This document shows, one piece after another, positions 26,601 to 35,540 of a DNA stretch of 64,000 nt. Source of the DNA: Liolophura sinensis. Lineage: Eukaryota > Mollusca > Polyplacophora > Chitonida > Chitonidae. Location: assembly GCF_032854445.1 (NCBI RefSeq), contig NC_088303.1, positions 15,321,501-15,385,500 of the forward strand, in the 5' to 3' direction. Below the pieces are notes generated by a model. That model saw only the letters and a program-made list of their open reading frames with translations. It searched no databases and was not told the DNA's origin. Position 1 is the first letter of the stretch, and every line of letters starts with the position of its first letter. The position numbers were made by a program, and so were the translations under genes.

Positions 26601-29600
26601 AGATGTATATGTTATATCTGTTACCTGTATGTGTTATGGCTATTAGATGTATATGTTATGTCTGTTACCTGTATGTGTTATGGCTATTAGATGTATATGT
26701 TATGGCTGTTACATGTATATGTTATGGCTGTTAGATGTATACAGAGTTGTTATTACATGTATACGTATATGGTATGCTGGTTTTATTATTTGCACGGTCA
26801 AGTAATCTTTTAGATACGGTTGTCTGTTTCCTTAAGAATAATTAACATATGGATAGAGTTTGCATCATCTTTGATATTGTGATATACAATGATGGGAGGT
26901 GCCGACTGTGGTATGATAGAGACATGATGTACATTTAAATTCTGGTCACAAAATTCATGTAATACTGTATTTATGATAGATTTTTATCTTTAAAAATTTA
27001 AAATCAATTTTTAAACACAGATGCTGGATGTGAGGGAGTTTCCTGATACCAAATCCAGCAGTGCACGCATATCCTTGACTGCATCTGTTATCGTACTTGA
27101 AGCATTTCGCCTCCATCGATAACCAAAACCATATCACATCTACTACCCTAATTCCTCAACTTTTTCACATATTAAAGTGCAGCTTTCAATGCAGTTTATG
27201 CACATTTTTAATTTATTTTGGAGACCAAGTTACATTGTTTGGATTGGCCAGTTTCTAGTCTTCACAAAAAGTATAATTCTATCAGCCTGCATAGAATGAT
27301 GCCTTCAGAATATGTTTCAATAAACAACCTTGCAAAACAGTGCCTTCCTGAGACATTGACTCTCTTGCGTCCATTTGATCATTTCTGCTGCCTTGATGAA
27401 AGTAAGTGGTGGAGAGTGCTCTCTGGTGTGATCTTACATTACGTTTGCCTTCCACCAATATGATAGATGTCACACGTTGCCTTCCACCAATACGATGGAT
27501 GTCACACGTTGTCTTCCACCAATACGACGGATGCCTTCCACCAATACGATGGATGTCATACGTTAGAAAGGTCTAACCATCATTGAACGCTTCTTGCCTT
27601 TCACCAATACGATGGATGTCATACATTGGAAAGGCCTAACCATCATTGAACGCTTCTTGCCTTCCACCAGTATGATGGATGTCACACACTGGAAATGTCT
27701 AACCATCATTGAACGCTTCTTGCCTTCCACCAGTTCGATGGATGTCACCCGTTGGAAAGGTCTAACCATCATTGAACACTTCTTGTCTTCCACCAGTACG
27801 ATGGATGTCACACATTGGAAAGGTCTAACCATCATTGAACGCTTCTTGCCTTCCACCAATACGATGGATGTCACACATTGGAGAGGTCTAACCATCATTA
27901 AACGCTTTTTGCCTTTCACCAGTATGATGGATGTCACACATTGGAAAGGTCTAACCATCATTGAACGCTGCTTGCCTTCCACCAGTACGATGGATGTCAC
28001 CCGTTCGAAAGGTCTAACCATCATTGAACGCTTCTTGCCTTCCACCAATATGATGGATGTCACACATTGGAAAGGTCTAACCATCACTGAGCGCTTCTTG
28101 CCTTCCACCAGTACGATGGATGTCACACATTGGAATGATCTAACCATCATTGAACGCTTCTTGCCTTCCACCAGTACTATAGATGTCACACGTTGGAAAG
28201 GTCTAACCATCATTGAACGCTTCTTGTCTTCCACCAATACGATGGATGTCACACATTGGAAAGGCCTAACCATCATTGAACTCTTCTTGCCTTCCACCAA
28301 TACGATGGATGTTACACATTGGAAAGGCCTAACCATCATTGAACGCTTCTTGCCTTCCACCAGTACGATGGATGTCACACATTGGAAAGGTCTAACCATC
28401 ATTGAACGATTCTTGCCTTCCACCAATACGATGGATGTCACACGTTGGAAAGGTCTAACCATCATTGGACGCTTCTTGTCTTCCACCAATTCGATGGATG
28501 TCACACATTGGAAAGGTCTGACCATCATTGAACGCTGCTTGCCTTCCACCAGTACGATGGATGTCACACACTGGAAAGGTCTAACCATCATTGAACGCTT
28601 CTTGCCTTCCACCAGTACGATAGATGTCACACATTGGAAAGGTCTAACCATCATTGAACGCTGCTTGCCTTCCACCAGTACGATGGATGTCACACATTGG
28701 AAAGGTCTAACCATCATTGAACGCTTCTTGCCTTCCTCCAATACGATGGATGTCACACATTGGAGAGGTCTAACCATCATTGAACGCTTCTTGCCTTTCA
28801 CCAATACGATGGATGTCACACATTGGAAAGGTCTAACCATCATTGAACGCTGCTTGCCGTCCACCAGTACGATGGATGTCACACATTGGAAAGGTCTAAC
28901 CATCATTGTCTGCCACCAATACGATGGATGTCATACGTTGGAAAGCTCTAACCTTCATTGAACACTTCTTGCCTTCCACCAGTATGGTGTGCCTCTGTAT
29001 TTGAGAGAGTTTGATCGGTTGATGGTTTCATTCATAAATCTGACAAGCAAATACTCCGGTTTCTGCCAAATTCTTGGTTATGCCATCAAACAACGATCAG
29101 TCACTCACACTGAATGTCGCCCTGTATTGTTTTCTGTTTGACAGGGTGCTATGGGTGGTGCCATGTGTGGATTTGGGCTGACATTGTGGATATCTATGGG
29201 AGGGGCGTTTTCTGATGGCATTCCGCAGACACCACGCTTGCCCTCCCCAGGAATTGACCACTGCCCTAACACTAACGTGACTAGCCTCATGCTGCAGACT
29301 GTCTCACAAGCCAACATCACCAATTCAACATCAGATATATATTCGTAAGTGTGCAAAGTACAGTGGAAATGTAAGTGTTTGGTTTTATGTGTCATTTAGA
29401 GGTACACAATAGACACATTGAAACAACATAAACCATGCTTGTCAACGCTCATTTTCTGTTTCTCCTTACAAAGTTTACACTCATTTTTTTTTACCCCTAG
29501 CCTGTAATTCATTTTAAACTATAGGTTTTGTAAGTTGTGTAGTATGTGACATTTTAGTATCTTAGGTTTTATGGTCTATTCATAATGATTGTTCGCATAC

Positions 29601-32600
29601 ACTTATAAAACTAATAATTGTCATATACTTTTTGCACCTGTTAAATACGGTGTTTTAGCATATTTTTTTTTTCAAGTGTTTTGTGTTGAAATGGCGTATA
29701 CTGCTTACATGTGCATATGCATTGTTGTGTAATATTAATGTACATCTACCACGTAGCACATAAAATTAAAGATTTACCACATAGAGCAAAACTATAGCAG
29801 TGTATTACACAATGGCAGTGTAATAGATGGCAAATGGTCAATCATAACAAATGAAATACAACTTCCTGTCAATTTACCTCAGGCAGGGTTTATTTAAACC
29901 CTACATGTAAATGCTTAAATACATAAAGTAGTTAACTACACTGTGTCTGGCATCATGCCTTGAGCAAAATTGGGTACAAAAACATTGCAAGGAGTACAGC
30001 TTATTATGAGTACAGCTTATTATGAGTACAGCTTATTATAATTACAGATGATTTTATAAACGCAAACCCTTTGTTTTCAGATCACCCTTGGTCAAGCTTT
30101 ACTCTTTGTCCTATATGTGGCTCTCAACAGTCGGGATTCTTACCACAGTCATTATTGGATACATACTCAGCCATGTTACAGGTGAGATGACATTGCAGGG
30201 TACATACTCAGCCATGTTACAGGTGAGATGACATTGTAGGGTACATACTCAGCCATGTTACAGGTGAGATGACTTTGTAGGGTACATACTCAGCCATGTT
30301 ACAGGTGACGTAACATTTGTAGGGTACATACTCAGCCATTTTACTGGTGAGATGACATTGTAGGGTACATACGTAGCCGTGTTTCAGGTGAGGTGACATT
30401 GTAGGGTACATACTTAGTCATGTTACAGGTAAGGTAACATTGTAGGGTACATACTCAGCCATGTTACTGGTGAGGCAACATTGTAGGGAACATACTCAGC
30501 CATGTTACTGGTGAGATGACATTGTAGGGAACATACTCAGCCATGTTACAGGTAAGGTTACAGTGTGAGGGGTACATATTCAGTCATGTCACAAGTAGTC
30601 ACATTGTGGGGGTACATATTCAGCCATTTTACACATGAATTCACGTTGTTGGGGTTCATATTCAGCCATGTTACAGGGGAGGTTACATTGTAAGGGTACC
30701 GTCAGTCATGTTACAGGTGAAGTCACATTGTTGGGGTTCATACTCAGCCATGTTACAGGGGAGGTTACATTGTAGGGGTACATATTCAGCCATGTTACAG
30801 GGGAGGTTACATTGTAGGGGTACAGTCAGTCATGTTACAGGTTAGGTTACATTGTATGGGTACATATATAGCCATGTTACAGGTGAGGTGACATTGTTGT
30901 AGTACATATATAGCCATGTTACAGGGGAGGTCACATTGTAGGGCTACATATTCAGTCACATTACAGGTGAGGTCACATTGTAGGGGTACATGTTCAATCA
31001 TGTTACAGGTGAGGTCGCATTGTGGGGTACATACTGAGCCATGTTACAGGTAAGGTCACATTAATAGGGTTCATATTCAGCCATGTTACAGGTGAGATGA
31101 CATTGTAGGGTACATACTCAGCCATGTTACAGGTGAGATGACTTTGTAGGGTACATACTCAGCCATGTTACAGGTGACGTAACATTTGTAGGGTACATAC
31201 TCAGCCATTTTACTGGTGAGATGACATTGTAGGGTACATACGTAGCCGTGTTTCAGGTGAGGTGACATTGTAGGGTACATACTTAGTCATGTTACAGGTA
31301 AGGTAACATTGTAGGGTACATACTCAGCCATGTTACTGGTGAGGCAACATTGTAGGGAACATACTCAGCCATGTTACTGGTGAGATGACATTGTAGGGAA
31401 CATACTCAGCCATGTTACAGGTAAGGTTACAGTGTGAGGGGTACATATTCAGTCATGTCACAAGTAGTCACATTGTGGGGGTACATATTCAGCCATTTTA
31501 CACATGAATTCACGTTGTTGGGGTTCATATTCAGCCATGTTACAGGGGAGGTTACATTGTAAGGGTACCGTCAGTCATGTTACAGGTGAAGTCACATTGT
31601 TGGGGTTCATACTCAGCCATGTTACAGGGGAGGTTACATTGTAGGGGTACATATTCAGCCATGTTACAGGGGAGGTTACATTGTAGGGGTACAGTCAGTC
31701 ATGTTACAGGTTAGGTTACATTGTATGGGTACATATATAGCCATGTTACAGGTGAGGTGACATTGTTGTAGTACATATATAGCCATGTTACAGGGGAGGT
31801 CACATTGTAGGGCTACATATTCAGTCACATTACAGGTGAGGTCACATTGTAGGGGTACATGTTCAATCATGTTACAGGTGAGGTCGCATTGTGGGGTACA
31901 TACTGAGCCATGTTACAGGTAAGGTCACATTAATAGGGTTCATATTCAGCCATGTTACAGGGGAGGTTACATTGCAAGGGTACCGTCAGTAATGTTACAG
32001 GTGAAGTCACATTGTAGGGGTTCATATTCAGCCATGTTACAGGGGAGGTTACATTGTAGGGGTACAGTCAGTCATGTTACAGGTTAGGTTACATTGTGGG
32101 GGTACATATATAGCCATGTTACAGGTGAGGTGACATTGTTGTAGTACATATATAGCCATGTTACAGGGGAGGTCACATTGTAGGGGTACATGTTCAATCA
32201 TGTTACAGGTGAGGTCGCATTGTGGGGTACATACGGAGCCATGTTACAGGTAAGGTCACATTAATAGGGTACATATTCAGCCATGTTACAGGTGAGGTTA
32301 GATTGTTGGGGTTCATATTCAAGCATGTTACAGGTGAGGTCACATTGTAGGGGTACATATTCAGCCATGTGTTGAGTAAGGTATTGGTGTAAGGCTCATA
32401 TTTTCTAGAGTAATTCAACAGTTGTTGAGATCGTTCTTCAGACTTTTGCACCCGAAACAAATCAGTTACATGATATTAGTCCCAAGTACCAGTTTAGAGG
32501 AAACAACGTGAATATGTTCACACCTGACCTGTCAATCAGTTTGGACTTTTTGTGAGATCAACCATTGCATTCAATTCAAATTTGGTAGCCTTTGTCTTGG

Positions 32601-34073
32601 CTTCACAGTGGTTAGGTGCGGATCAAGTTGGTGTCATCTAATGTTCATTGAAAACCACTTGTCTTCCACGTGTGAAAGTGTGTCAGGTTGCTAGTTTGAT
32701 TCATGAAATTGACAACCCTTGTATAAGAGAATAATTTTCTTGTACTGCATTAAACATACAATACAGTAAATTGATCTCATGGACTTACAGTTGGCTATTC
32801 TGACGGCTCAAACTGGTAATAAATCAAAAGCAAGACTTCCAGAATTTGTTCTTACCATTTCTGACTCAGTGATCCAAAGTACATGTACCCCACTTAAAAC
32901 ATGACTGACAAGTTTACCGGCTTGAATCAGGTAGTTTTTGCCAAATGTCCCTATCAATCACTCAGGTGTGATACCATAGAGGTGTGAATGTTTTCCAGGT
33001 GCTAACAAGCCAGGTGATGTGGACCCTCGTTTTCTGATACCTGTCTGTGATAAATTGTGTTGTTGCCTGCCCGAGTCAGTCAGAGAGCGCTTCCGGCCAA
33101 GTGACCTAAAAGTTGAACTAAATGTAAGTAAAAATTCCTTCAACTTTCTTCTTTCTTCACCTACGTCGTATTTATTTCCCCCAGGTTCCGTCTAGCTAAA
33201 AAAAAATACTACACATATATAAGACTTATTTTCTCTTAACTGGACACCCTTTCGTGAACATATAGATCACTTTTTCTGTCCATTCATCCGTCTGTTTGTC
33301 TGTTTGTGTGTGTGTCTGTCTGTTTATCTGTTTGTCTGTCTTGCTAAGATTTGTGTGGACCACATTTGGGCATTTATTAGTCATAGTTTTCTCAAGGTCA
33401 CACAAAATTGTGAAACGACCTGGACTTGTGCACTGTCAGGTTATTTTTTCACATTTCGATCTGTTTTAGGAGATTTCTTCCCTTGTGAGTATTTTACTGG
33501 CCATTGATATTGCAGAGGAAATCTGTGCAGGTCATATCCACCTGTTTGGGATAGGATTTTCAAAGTTGCACAAAGTGTGCGAAATAACCTGCGGTTTCAC
33601 ACAGTCATGTTACTTTTTCATCAATTTATGTAGTTGTCTGCCCTTGTGAATATTTTTTTTCATTTGTGTCTTATGCAGATTGTGTATTTGCACACAAGTA
33701 CTCTCATTCTCTTGAAAATATATTAATATTGTTGTATGGTTGATTGTGCTATATTTGTATTTTTCTGGAGGGGAGCTGGGACATGTGCCCTCGCAGTTTC
33801 CGATTGCTTTCTTCTTCATCTTTAAATGTCTTTTTTGCCATACGTACCATTCTTGTATATGTACATATCACTGCATTATTACTTAGTCGTTTTAGTTTTA
33901 ATACATATGTACATGTACTACTAAAATACTAACAGTCAGTCTTCTTTTGTCATTATCAGGGCACAGAAAAATGTCTTACTGAATCCAAACAAAAACCAGA
34001 GATACAAGGGGTTAAATTTGAAACAAACAATGAAGAATGCAATGCTCAGTTGGTGGCCTGCACTAAGCTGTGA
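14291..34073 (+). CDS. SLC5-family sodium-coupled solute transporter (SMCT/SMVT-like), full 16-exon span
   Basis: Joining 16 exons at GT/AG junctions gives one open frame of 622 codons plus TGA, about the length of vertebrate SLC5A8/SLC5A12 (around 610-620). SLC5 proteins are plasma-membrane Na+ symporters with 13 or so helices. Family marks are the N-terminal helix followed by GIYHAFTGG and TTSEYLLGNGHMQVIPVA-type residues (about 31-60), the Na+/solute symporter signature GGYKAVIWTDVFQ at 182-194, PGLPGVFLSSVFSASLSTLSS (about 338-358) and an extracellular loop with three N-glycosylation sequons at N487, N500 and N503. The last helix is around 521-543, and a cytosolic tail ends in T-K-L, a class I PDZ-ligand pattern. 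Start: ATG with A at -3 and G at +4. The substrate (monocarboxylates, iodide, biotin-like vitamins) cannot be fixed from sequence. The introns hold very large tandem arrays. Confidence 0.95.
15111..15179 (+). CDS. SLC5-like exon 2
   Basis: CTGTTTCAG|TATCTGGAG to GTAACA|GTAAGT. Residues 119-141, YLELRFKSRFVRLFGS, the classic SLC5 'YLE.RF' block. Phase 0 on both sides. The 110-bp array starts within about 10 bases of its donor. Confidence 0.94.
15187..15915. repeat. 110-bp tandem array in intron 2
   Basis: Units of 110 bp such as 'agtatgtaggactagtttgg' recur at 15321, 15431 and 15541, flanked by more degenerate shorter units built from 'catttggctgagt' and 'ttgtaggactggcttagc'. The array begins only about 8 bp inside the intron, right after the exon 2 donor. 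Confidence 0.9.
16975..18990. repeat. 44-bp minisatellite, about 45 copies, in intron 2
   Basis: Unit built on 'cataaacctgactgccatca' plus 'tgttaagggtaaaattcctc', 44 bp long. Units alternate between variants with 'aaaattcctcttgc' and 'aaaatgtctctagc', and several lack the middle part ('ccatcatcctctagc'). That gives an interspersed pattern of long and short units. There are no spacers, so it is not a CRISPR-type array. Confidence 0.95.
19191..19242 (+). CDS. SLC5-like exon 3
   Basis: TGTGTTACAG|ACATGGTAC to GAGGCAG|GTAGGT. Residues 142-158, TWYSGVVLYGPAITLEA, matching the SLC5 helix that reads '.LYTG.V.YAPALAL'. Ends in phase 1. Confidence 0.92.
19787..19854 (+). CDS. SLC5-like exon 4
   Basis: CTCTTTCAG|TGACTGGC to AGTATC|GTATGT. 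With the G from exon 3 it reads VTGTPTWLSIIIMAAAGILY (residues 159 on), the following transmembrane helix. Phase 0 at its end. Confidence 0.92.
19868..20095 (-). mobile_element. Degraded SINE copy in intron 4
   Basis: Minus-strand copy of the SINE family seen best at 23150-23345: T-rich start with 'ctgattggtgtttaacatttactcaagaaatttttcactcac', then 'ggatggaggaaacc'. The 5' head is at the right end. Confidence 0.7.
20697..20777 (+). CDS. SLC5-like exon 5, symporter signature
   Basis: GTTTTCAG|GGTGGTTAT to GTCAAG|GTTAGA, phase 0 at both ends. Residues 182-208 begin GGYKAVIWTDVFQFLVMISG, the Na+/solute symporter signature (GG.KAV.WTD..Q). Confidence 0.96.
21115..21188 (+). CDS. SLC5-like exon 6
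   Basis: GACTTACAG|GGTGTGATA to TTCTTCAA|GTCAGT. Reads GVIDVGGISRMWNICETGGR then INFF (residues 209-232), the loop that in SLC5A8 reads '..GG......A..GGR.NF.NF'. Ends in phase 2. Confidence 0.93.
21245..21400 (+). mobile_element. Very degraded SINE copy in intron 6
   Basis: Only the 3' half is recognisable: 'ccgtcatataagtgaaata' followed by 'ctcttcag' and an 'aataaataaata' tail. Same family and orientation as 61680-61905. Confidence 0.55.
21738..21875 (+). CDS. SLC5-like exon 7
   Basis: TTCTCCAG|TTTTGACCC to GGGCAAAA|GTAAGT. Completes an Asn, then FDPDPTVRHTFWCLILGGTV and NLGQQAIQRMSSM. This is the SLC5 'NFNP.P..RHTFW...GG' and 'N....QR..S' blocks (residues 233-278). Phase 2 to phase 2. Confidence 0.94.
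22687..22819 (+). CDS. SLC5-like exon 8
   Basis: GTTTTCAG|GATTGTCC to ACCAATCAA|GTAAGT. Residues 279-323 hold a helix (VLLAIPGFVTFGTLACLEGL) and the loop EIGCDPLEAKMIKTNQ, corresponding to the '..DCDP...K....DQ' loop of the family. Confidence 0.93.
23150..23345 (-). mobile_element. tRNA-related SINE, well preserved, intron 8
   Basis: Minus-strand copy. Read in its own direction it has a head with GCACAATGATCCAGGAGTCT, a box-B-like 'GTGACTTCAAGTCTTGC', a middle 'GGCAGCAACCTG'-type stretch and a tail 'GTCGTATAAGTGAAATATTC' then 'CACCAATCAAATAAATAAAT'. The closest relatives in the window are 25930-26145 and 61680-61905 (+) and 40660-40800, 47215-47345 and 51372-51505 (-). Confidence 0.82.
23464..23552 (+). 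CDS. SLC5-like exon 9
   Basis: TTTGGTAG|GTATTTCCT to TCGCTGAG|GTAATT. Residues 324-352, FPYFVMSLFHSYPGLPGVFL then SSVFSASL, the conserved 'PYFV.......PGLPG.F....FSA.LS' helix. The acceptor polypyrimidine tract is TTTTTGTTTGG. Ends in phase 2. Confidence 0.94.
23777..23854 (+). repeat. 78-bp direct repeat upstream of exon 10 (copy 1)
   Basis: Starts GAAAATGACAACTGCACATA and is repeated with a single visible difference (AAGG/AATG) at 24757-24834, so the two copies flank exon 10 of the transporter 980 bp apart. Both carry an acceptor-like TTTTTCAG. Confidence 0.9.
24301..24413 (+). CDS. SLC5-like exon 10
   Basis: CTTGTTTTCAG|TACTTTATC to CTTACAG|GTAAGA. Completes Ser-353, then TLSSNLNSISAMISTDFIQP and YFPKL, matching the SLC5 'ST.SS..N..A.....D...P' Na+-site helix. 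Phase 2 in, phase 1 out. Confidence 0.95.
24757..24834 (+). repeat. 78-bp direct repeat downstream of exon 10 (copy 2)
   Basis: Second copy of the 23777-23854 block, just upstream of exon 11. The arrangement suggests a local duplication around exon 10 or a small mobile repeat inserted twice. Confidence 0.9.
24945..25015 (+). CDS. SLC5-like exon 11
   Basis: TTCTACCCACAG|TGGTTGTG to TTGTATCAG|GTGAAA. Reads VVVFGLIAVGVSFLAAMTKG PLYQ (residues 391-414), a transmembrane helix. The donor GTGAAA is weaker than its neighbours. Phase 0 out. Confidence 0.9.
25383..25469 (+). CDS. SLC5-like exon 12
   Basis: T-rich tract and AG|GTATCTTCA to GCCAAG|GTAATT. Residues 415-443, VSSILLSSFDAPLTGIFLLG then ALMPSTTAK, equivalent to '....S.FG.VGGPLLGLF.LG...P' in the family. 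Phase 0 both sides. Confidence 0.92.
25500..25915. repeat. ~44-bp tandem array just inside intron 12
   Basis: Unit 'ggttattacatgtatatggt' plus 'gtagtaatcaggtatatgtg', about nine to ten copies, starting about 30 bp after the exon 12 donor. Confidence 0.9.
25930..26145 (+). mobile_element. tRNA-related SINE in intron 12
   Basis: Plus-strand copy: 'gaaggtctttgcagcaacct', 'tcccaccataatgctggctg', 'ccgtcgtataagtcaaatat', 'tcttgagtatggcataaaac', 'accaatc' and an AT-rich tail 'aaataaataaat'. Tandem arrays lie on both sides of it. Confidence 0.85.
26150..26765. repeat. ~22-bp tandem array in intron 12
   Basis: Unit close to 'atgtatatgttatggctgtt' plus 'ag', about 27 copies, with some units carrying an extra 'gtacatgt'. 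It is likely related to the neighbouring 44-bp array through shared 'acatgtatatg' cores. Confidence 0.9.
27143..27340 (-). mobile_element. MITE-like element, copy 2 (reverse orientation)
   Basis: Reverse complement matches 13283-13502 and 51046-51262, including the terminal 'CCTAATTCCTCAACTTTTTC' end and the internal 'TGGCCAATCCAA' and 'TGAAAG' blocks. It sits between the SINE/array cluster and the 63-bp array in intron 12. Confidence 0.72.
27455..28990. repeat. 63-bp tandem array in intron 12, open on both strands
   Basis: About 22 copies of a 63-bp unit (e.g. 'gatggatgtcacacattgga', 'aaggtctaaccatcattgaa', 'cgcttcttgccttccaccag'), with shorter truncated units at each end. Because 63 is divisible by three and the unit lacks stops in one frame per strand, a 455-codon frame (+, 27594-28961) and a 447-codon frame (-, 27563-28906) run through it. 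Each encodes a 21-residue peptide repeat. It lies between two coding exons of the symporter, so I treat both frames as by-products. Confidence 0.93.
29145..29344 (+). CDS. SLC5-like exon 13 with extracellular loop
   Basis: GTTTGACAG|GGTGCTATG to ATATTC|GTAAGT. Residues 444-509: a helix (GAMGGAMCGFGLTLWISMGG), then a hydrophilic loop with NVT (487), NIT (500) and NST (503) sequons. SLC5A8-type proteins have a comparable glycosylated loop here. Phase 2 out. Confidence 0.94.
30081..30181 (+). CDS. SLC5-like exon 14, last helix
   Basis: TTGTTTTCAG|ATCACCCTT to CATGTTACAG|GTGAGA. Reads S PLVKLYSLSYMWLSTVGILT then a helix ending GYILSHVT (residues 510-543). The final 25 bases plus the donor are the seed of the tandem array that follows immediately. 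Phase 1 out. Confidence 0.94.
30182..32395 (+). repeat. Exon-14-derived tandem array (splice-donor amplification)
   Basis: About 50 degenerate units of 38-45 bp. Each is built from the end of exon 14 (GTACATACTCAGCCATGTTACAG, broken here as 'tacatactcagcca' plus 'tgttacag') followed by intron sequence 'gtgagatgacattgtaggg'. Most units therefore retain a CAG|GTGAG-like 5' splice site. Inside the array an 869-bp block (30212-31080) is repeated without visible change at 31081-31949. Confidence 0.95.
32999..33123 (+). CDS. SLC5-like exon 15, cytosolic tail
   Basis: TGTTTTCCAG|GTGCTAAC to CTAAAT|GTAAGT. Residues 544-585: a GANKPGDVDPRFLIPVCDKL stretch, a CCC motif and ESVRERF. The 'D..L..P..D......P......' layout is that of SLC5A8/A5 tails. 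Phase 0 out. Confidence 0.92.
33284..33342. repeat. TCTG/TTTG simple repeat in intron 15
   Basis: Low-complexity run of 'gtctgtttgtctg' and 'gtgtgtgtgtctgtc'. The rest of this 836-bp intron shows nothing I can name. Confidence 0.7.
33960..34073 (+). CDS. SLC5-like exon 16, C terminus and stop
   Basis: TCATTATCAG|GGCACAGAA to TGA at 34071-34073. Adds 37 hydrophilic residues ending ..VACTKL. The last three residues T-K-L fit a class I PDZ ligand, as do the tails of several SLC5 carriers. Confidence 0.9.
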   Translation, partial: GTEKCLTESKQKPEIQGVKFETNNEECNAQLVACTKL

Positions 34074-34202
34074 CGTGACCCTGCTGGAGCATACTGGTTG
34101 AAACTGAACCAGACTGGATAAGACTGGACCAGACCGGTTGAAAGTGGATTGCATATCATGTCATGGTTTTCTGAGAAAGGACTGTTATGGATGTTATCAA
34201 TG

Positions 34203-34208
34203 AATAAA
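34203..34208 (+). promoter_or_regulatory. Probable poly(A) signal of the symporter gene
   Basis: AATAAA, 130 bases after the stop codon; no coding sequence intervenes. Cleavage would fall near 34225. Confidence 0.7.
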
Positions 34209-35164
34209 ACTTAACTGCAGACTATAAATGTAACTGTATAACCTCATGTTGATGATAAAGTTGAGTCATTATTCAGTATAAACTATATACTTTTAGGTTC
34301 TGTTGTTTCTTCAATTTGTGTCCAATGCAGGAGGTGTGGGTTCATTCCCAGTCATGAGCATGAATCCCAGATGTTCTTCCATCCAGGTAGTGTGCATGAT
34401 TACAAATTGTTAGTAACTTGTCAAAGGTATGTGGCTCTTTGTGGGCACTCTGGTTTCTTCTGCAGATGGAAGAAACTGACCATCTTCTTTAATCGAAAGA
34501 TTGTTAAGTTTGACTTTAACAATAATCAAATTACCAGGGTTACCAGGGCCCTATCAAAGCTCAGCAGCCTTGAAGAATGTCCTAGTCATGAATTATCATA
34601 AAGGAAATCACTCAGAAGTTTGAAAAAAAGTCACTAAAAAGTTGAAGAATTTGTTTTGCCCTGAGGGTTAGGATGTTAGGATTATAACATATTCATCACA
34701 TTTCTGGTAATCCTGTGGATTTTTATTTCTCTCTTATTTCAGTCTCATGGTGAAATATATCTTAGTTACACCATCTAATGGTGCAATAAGTGTCTTCAGA
34801 TTTTGTCATTCTGCATCTTGGAAGTTAGGAATTATTGTCAGATTTGTTCTTGGAGAATATCTGTGGCAGTCCTGTTTTAAATAAATGAATGGCATAACTG
34901 ACAATGTAAATAGACTACGAGGCATTTCAGTTCTAGTTATATATGGACATTTTACTTTGTATGTATAAATTACATGTATGCCTGAGGCATTTAGTTTTTT
35001 TTGCAACCATATGTAAGTAAAGTTATCTCTGCTATGCAGTGGCCATATGCAGCTTTTAGCCCTGAATTCATGTGATACCGGTACATTGCTAGATCCCATA
35101 CTGTTAACCAGTTTGATAGCTTCAGTTGGCGGTTACATATTATGTGTTTGAAACTGTAAACTTG

Positions 35165-35540
35165 TGTGTCTGTGCTATACAGTGGCTAAGTGCCATGGTA
35201 TAAACTGTGTTACACAGTGGCTAAGTCCCACCGTGTTACACAATGGCCAAGCCCCTTGGTGTTATGCAGTGGCCAAGCCCCATGAGTGTTACGCAGTGGC
35301 CAAGCCCTATGGTATTACACAGTGGCCAAGCCCCATGGTGTTACACAGTGGCCAATCCCCTTGGTGTTACACTGTGGCCAAGCCCCATGGTGTTACACAG
35401 TGGCCAAGCCCCATAGTGTTACGCGGTGCCCAAGCCCCATGGTGTTATGCAGTGGCCAATCCTCATGGTGTTACGCGGTGCCCAAGCCCCATGGTGTTAT
35501 GCAGTGGCCAATCCTCATGGTGTTACACAGTGTATGCATG
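35165..35540. repeat. 26-bp tandem array
   Basis: About 14 copies of 'gttacacagtggccaagccc' plus 'catggt' (26 bp). Variants 'gttatgcagtggccaatcct' and 'gttacgcggtgcccaagccc' alternate in the second half, giving a 52-bp higher-order pattern. Confidence 0.92.

Noticed and set aside
27563-28961. Two long antiparallel reading frames of 447 and 455 codons
   Set aside because: They are made entirely of a 63-bp tandem repeat inside an intron of a well-supported gene; unit length alone keeps them open.
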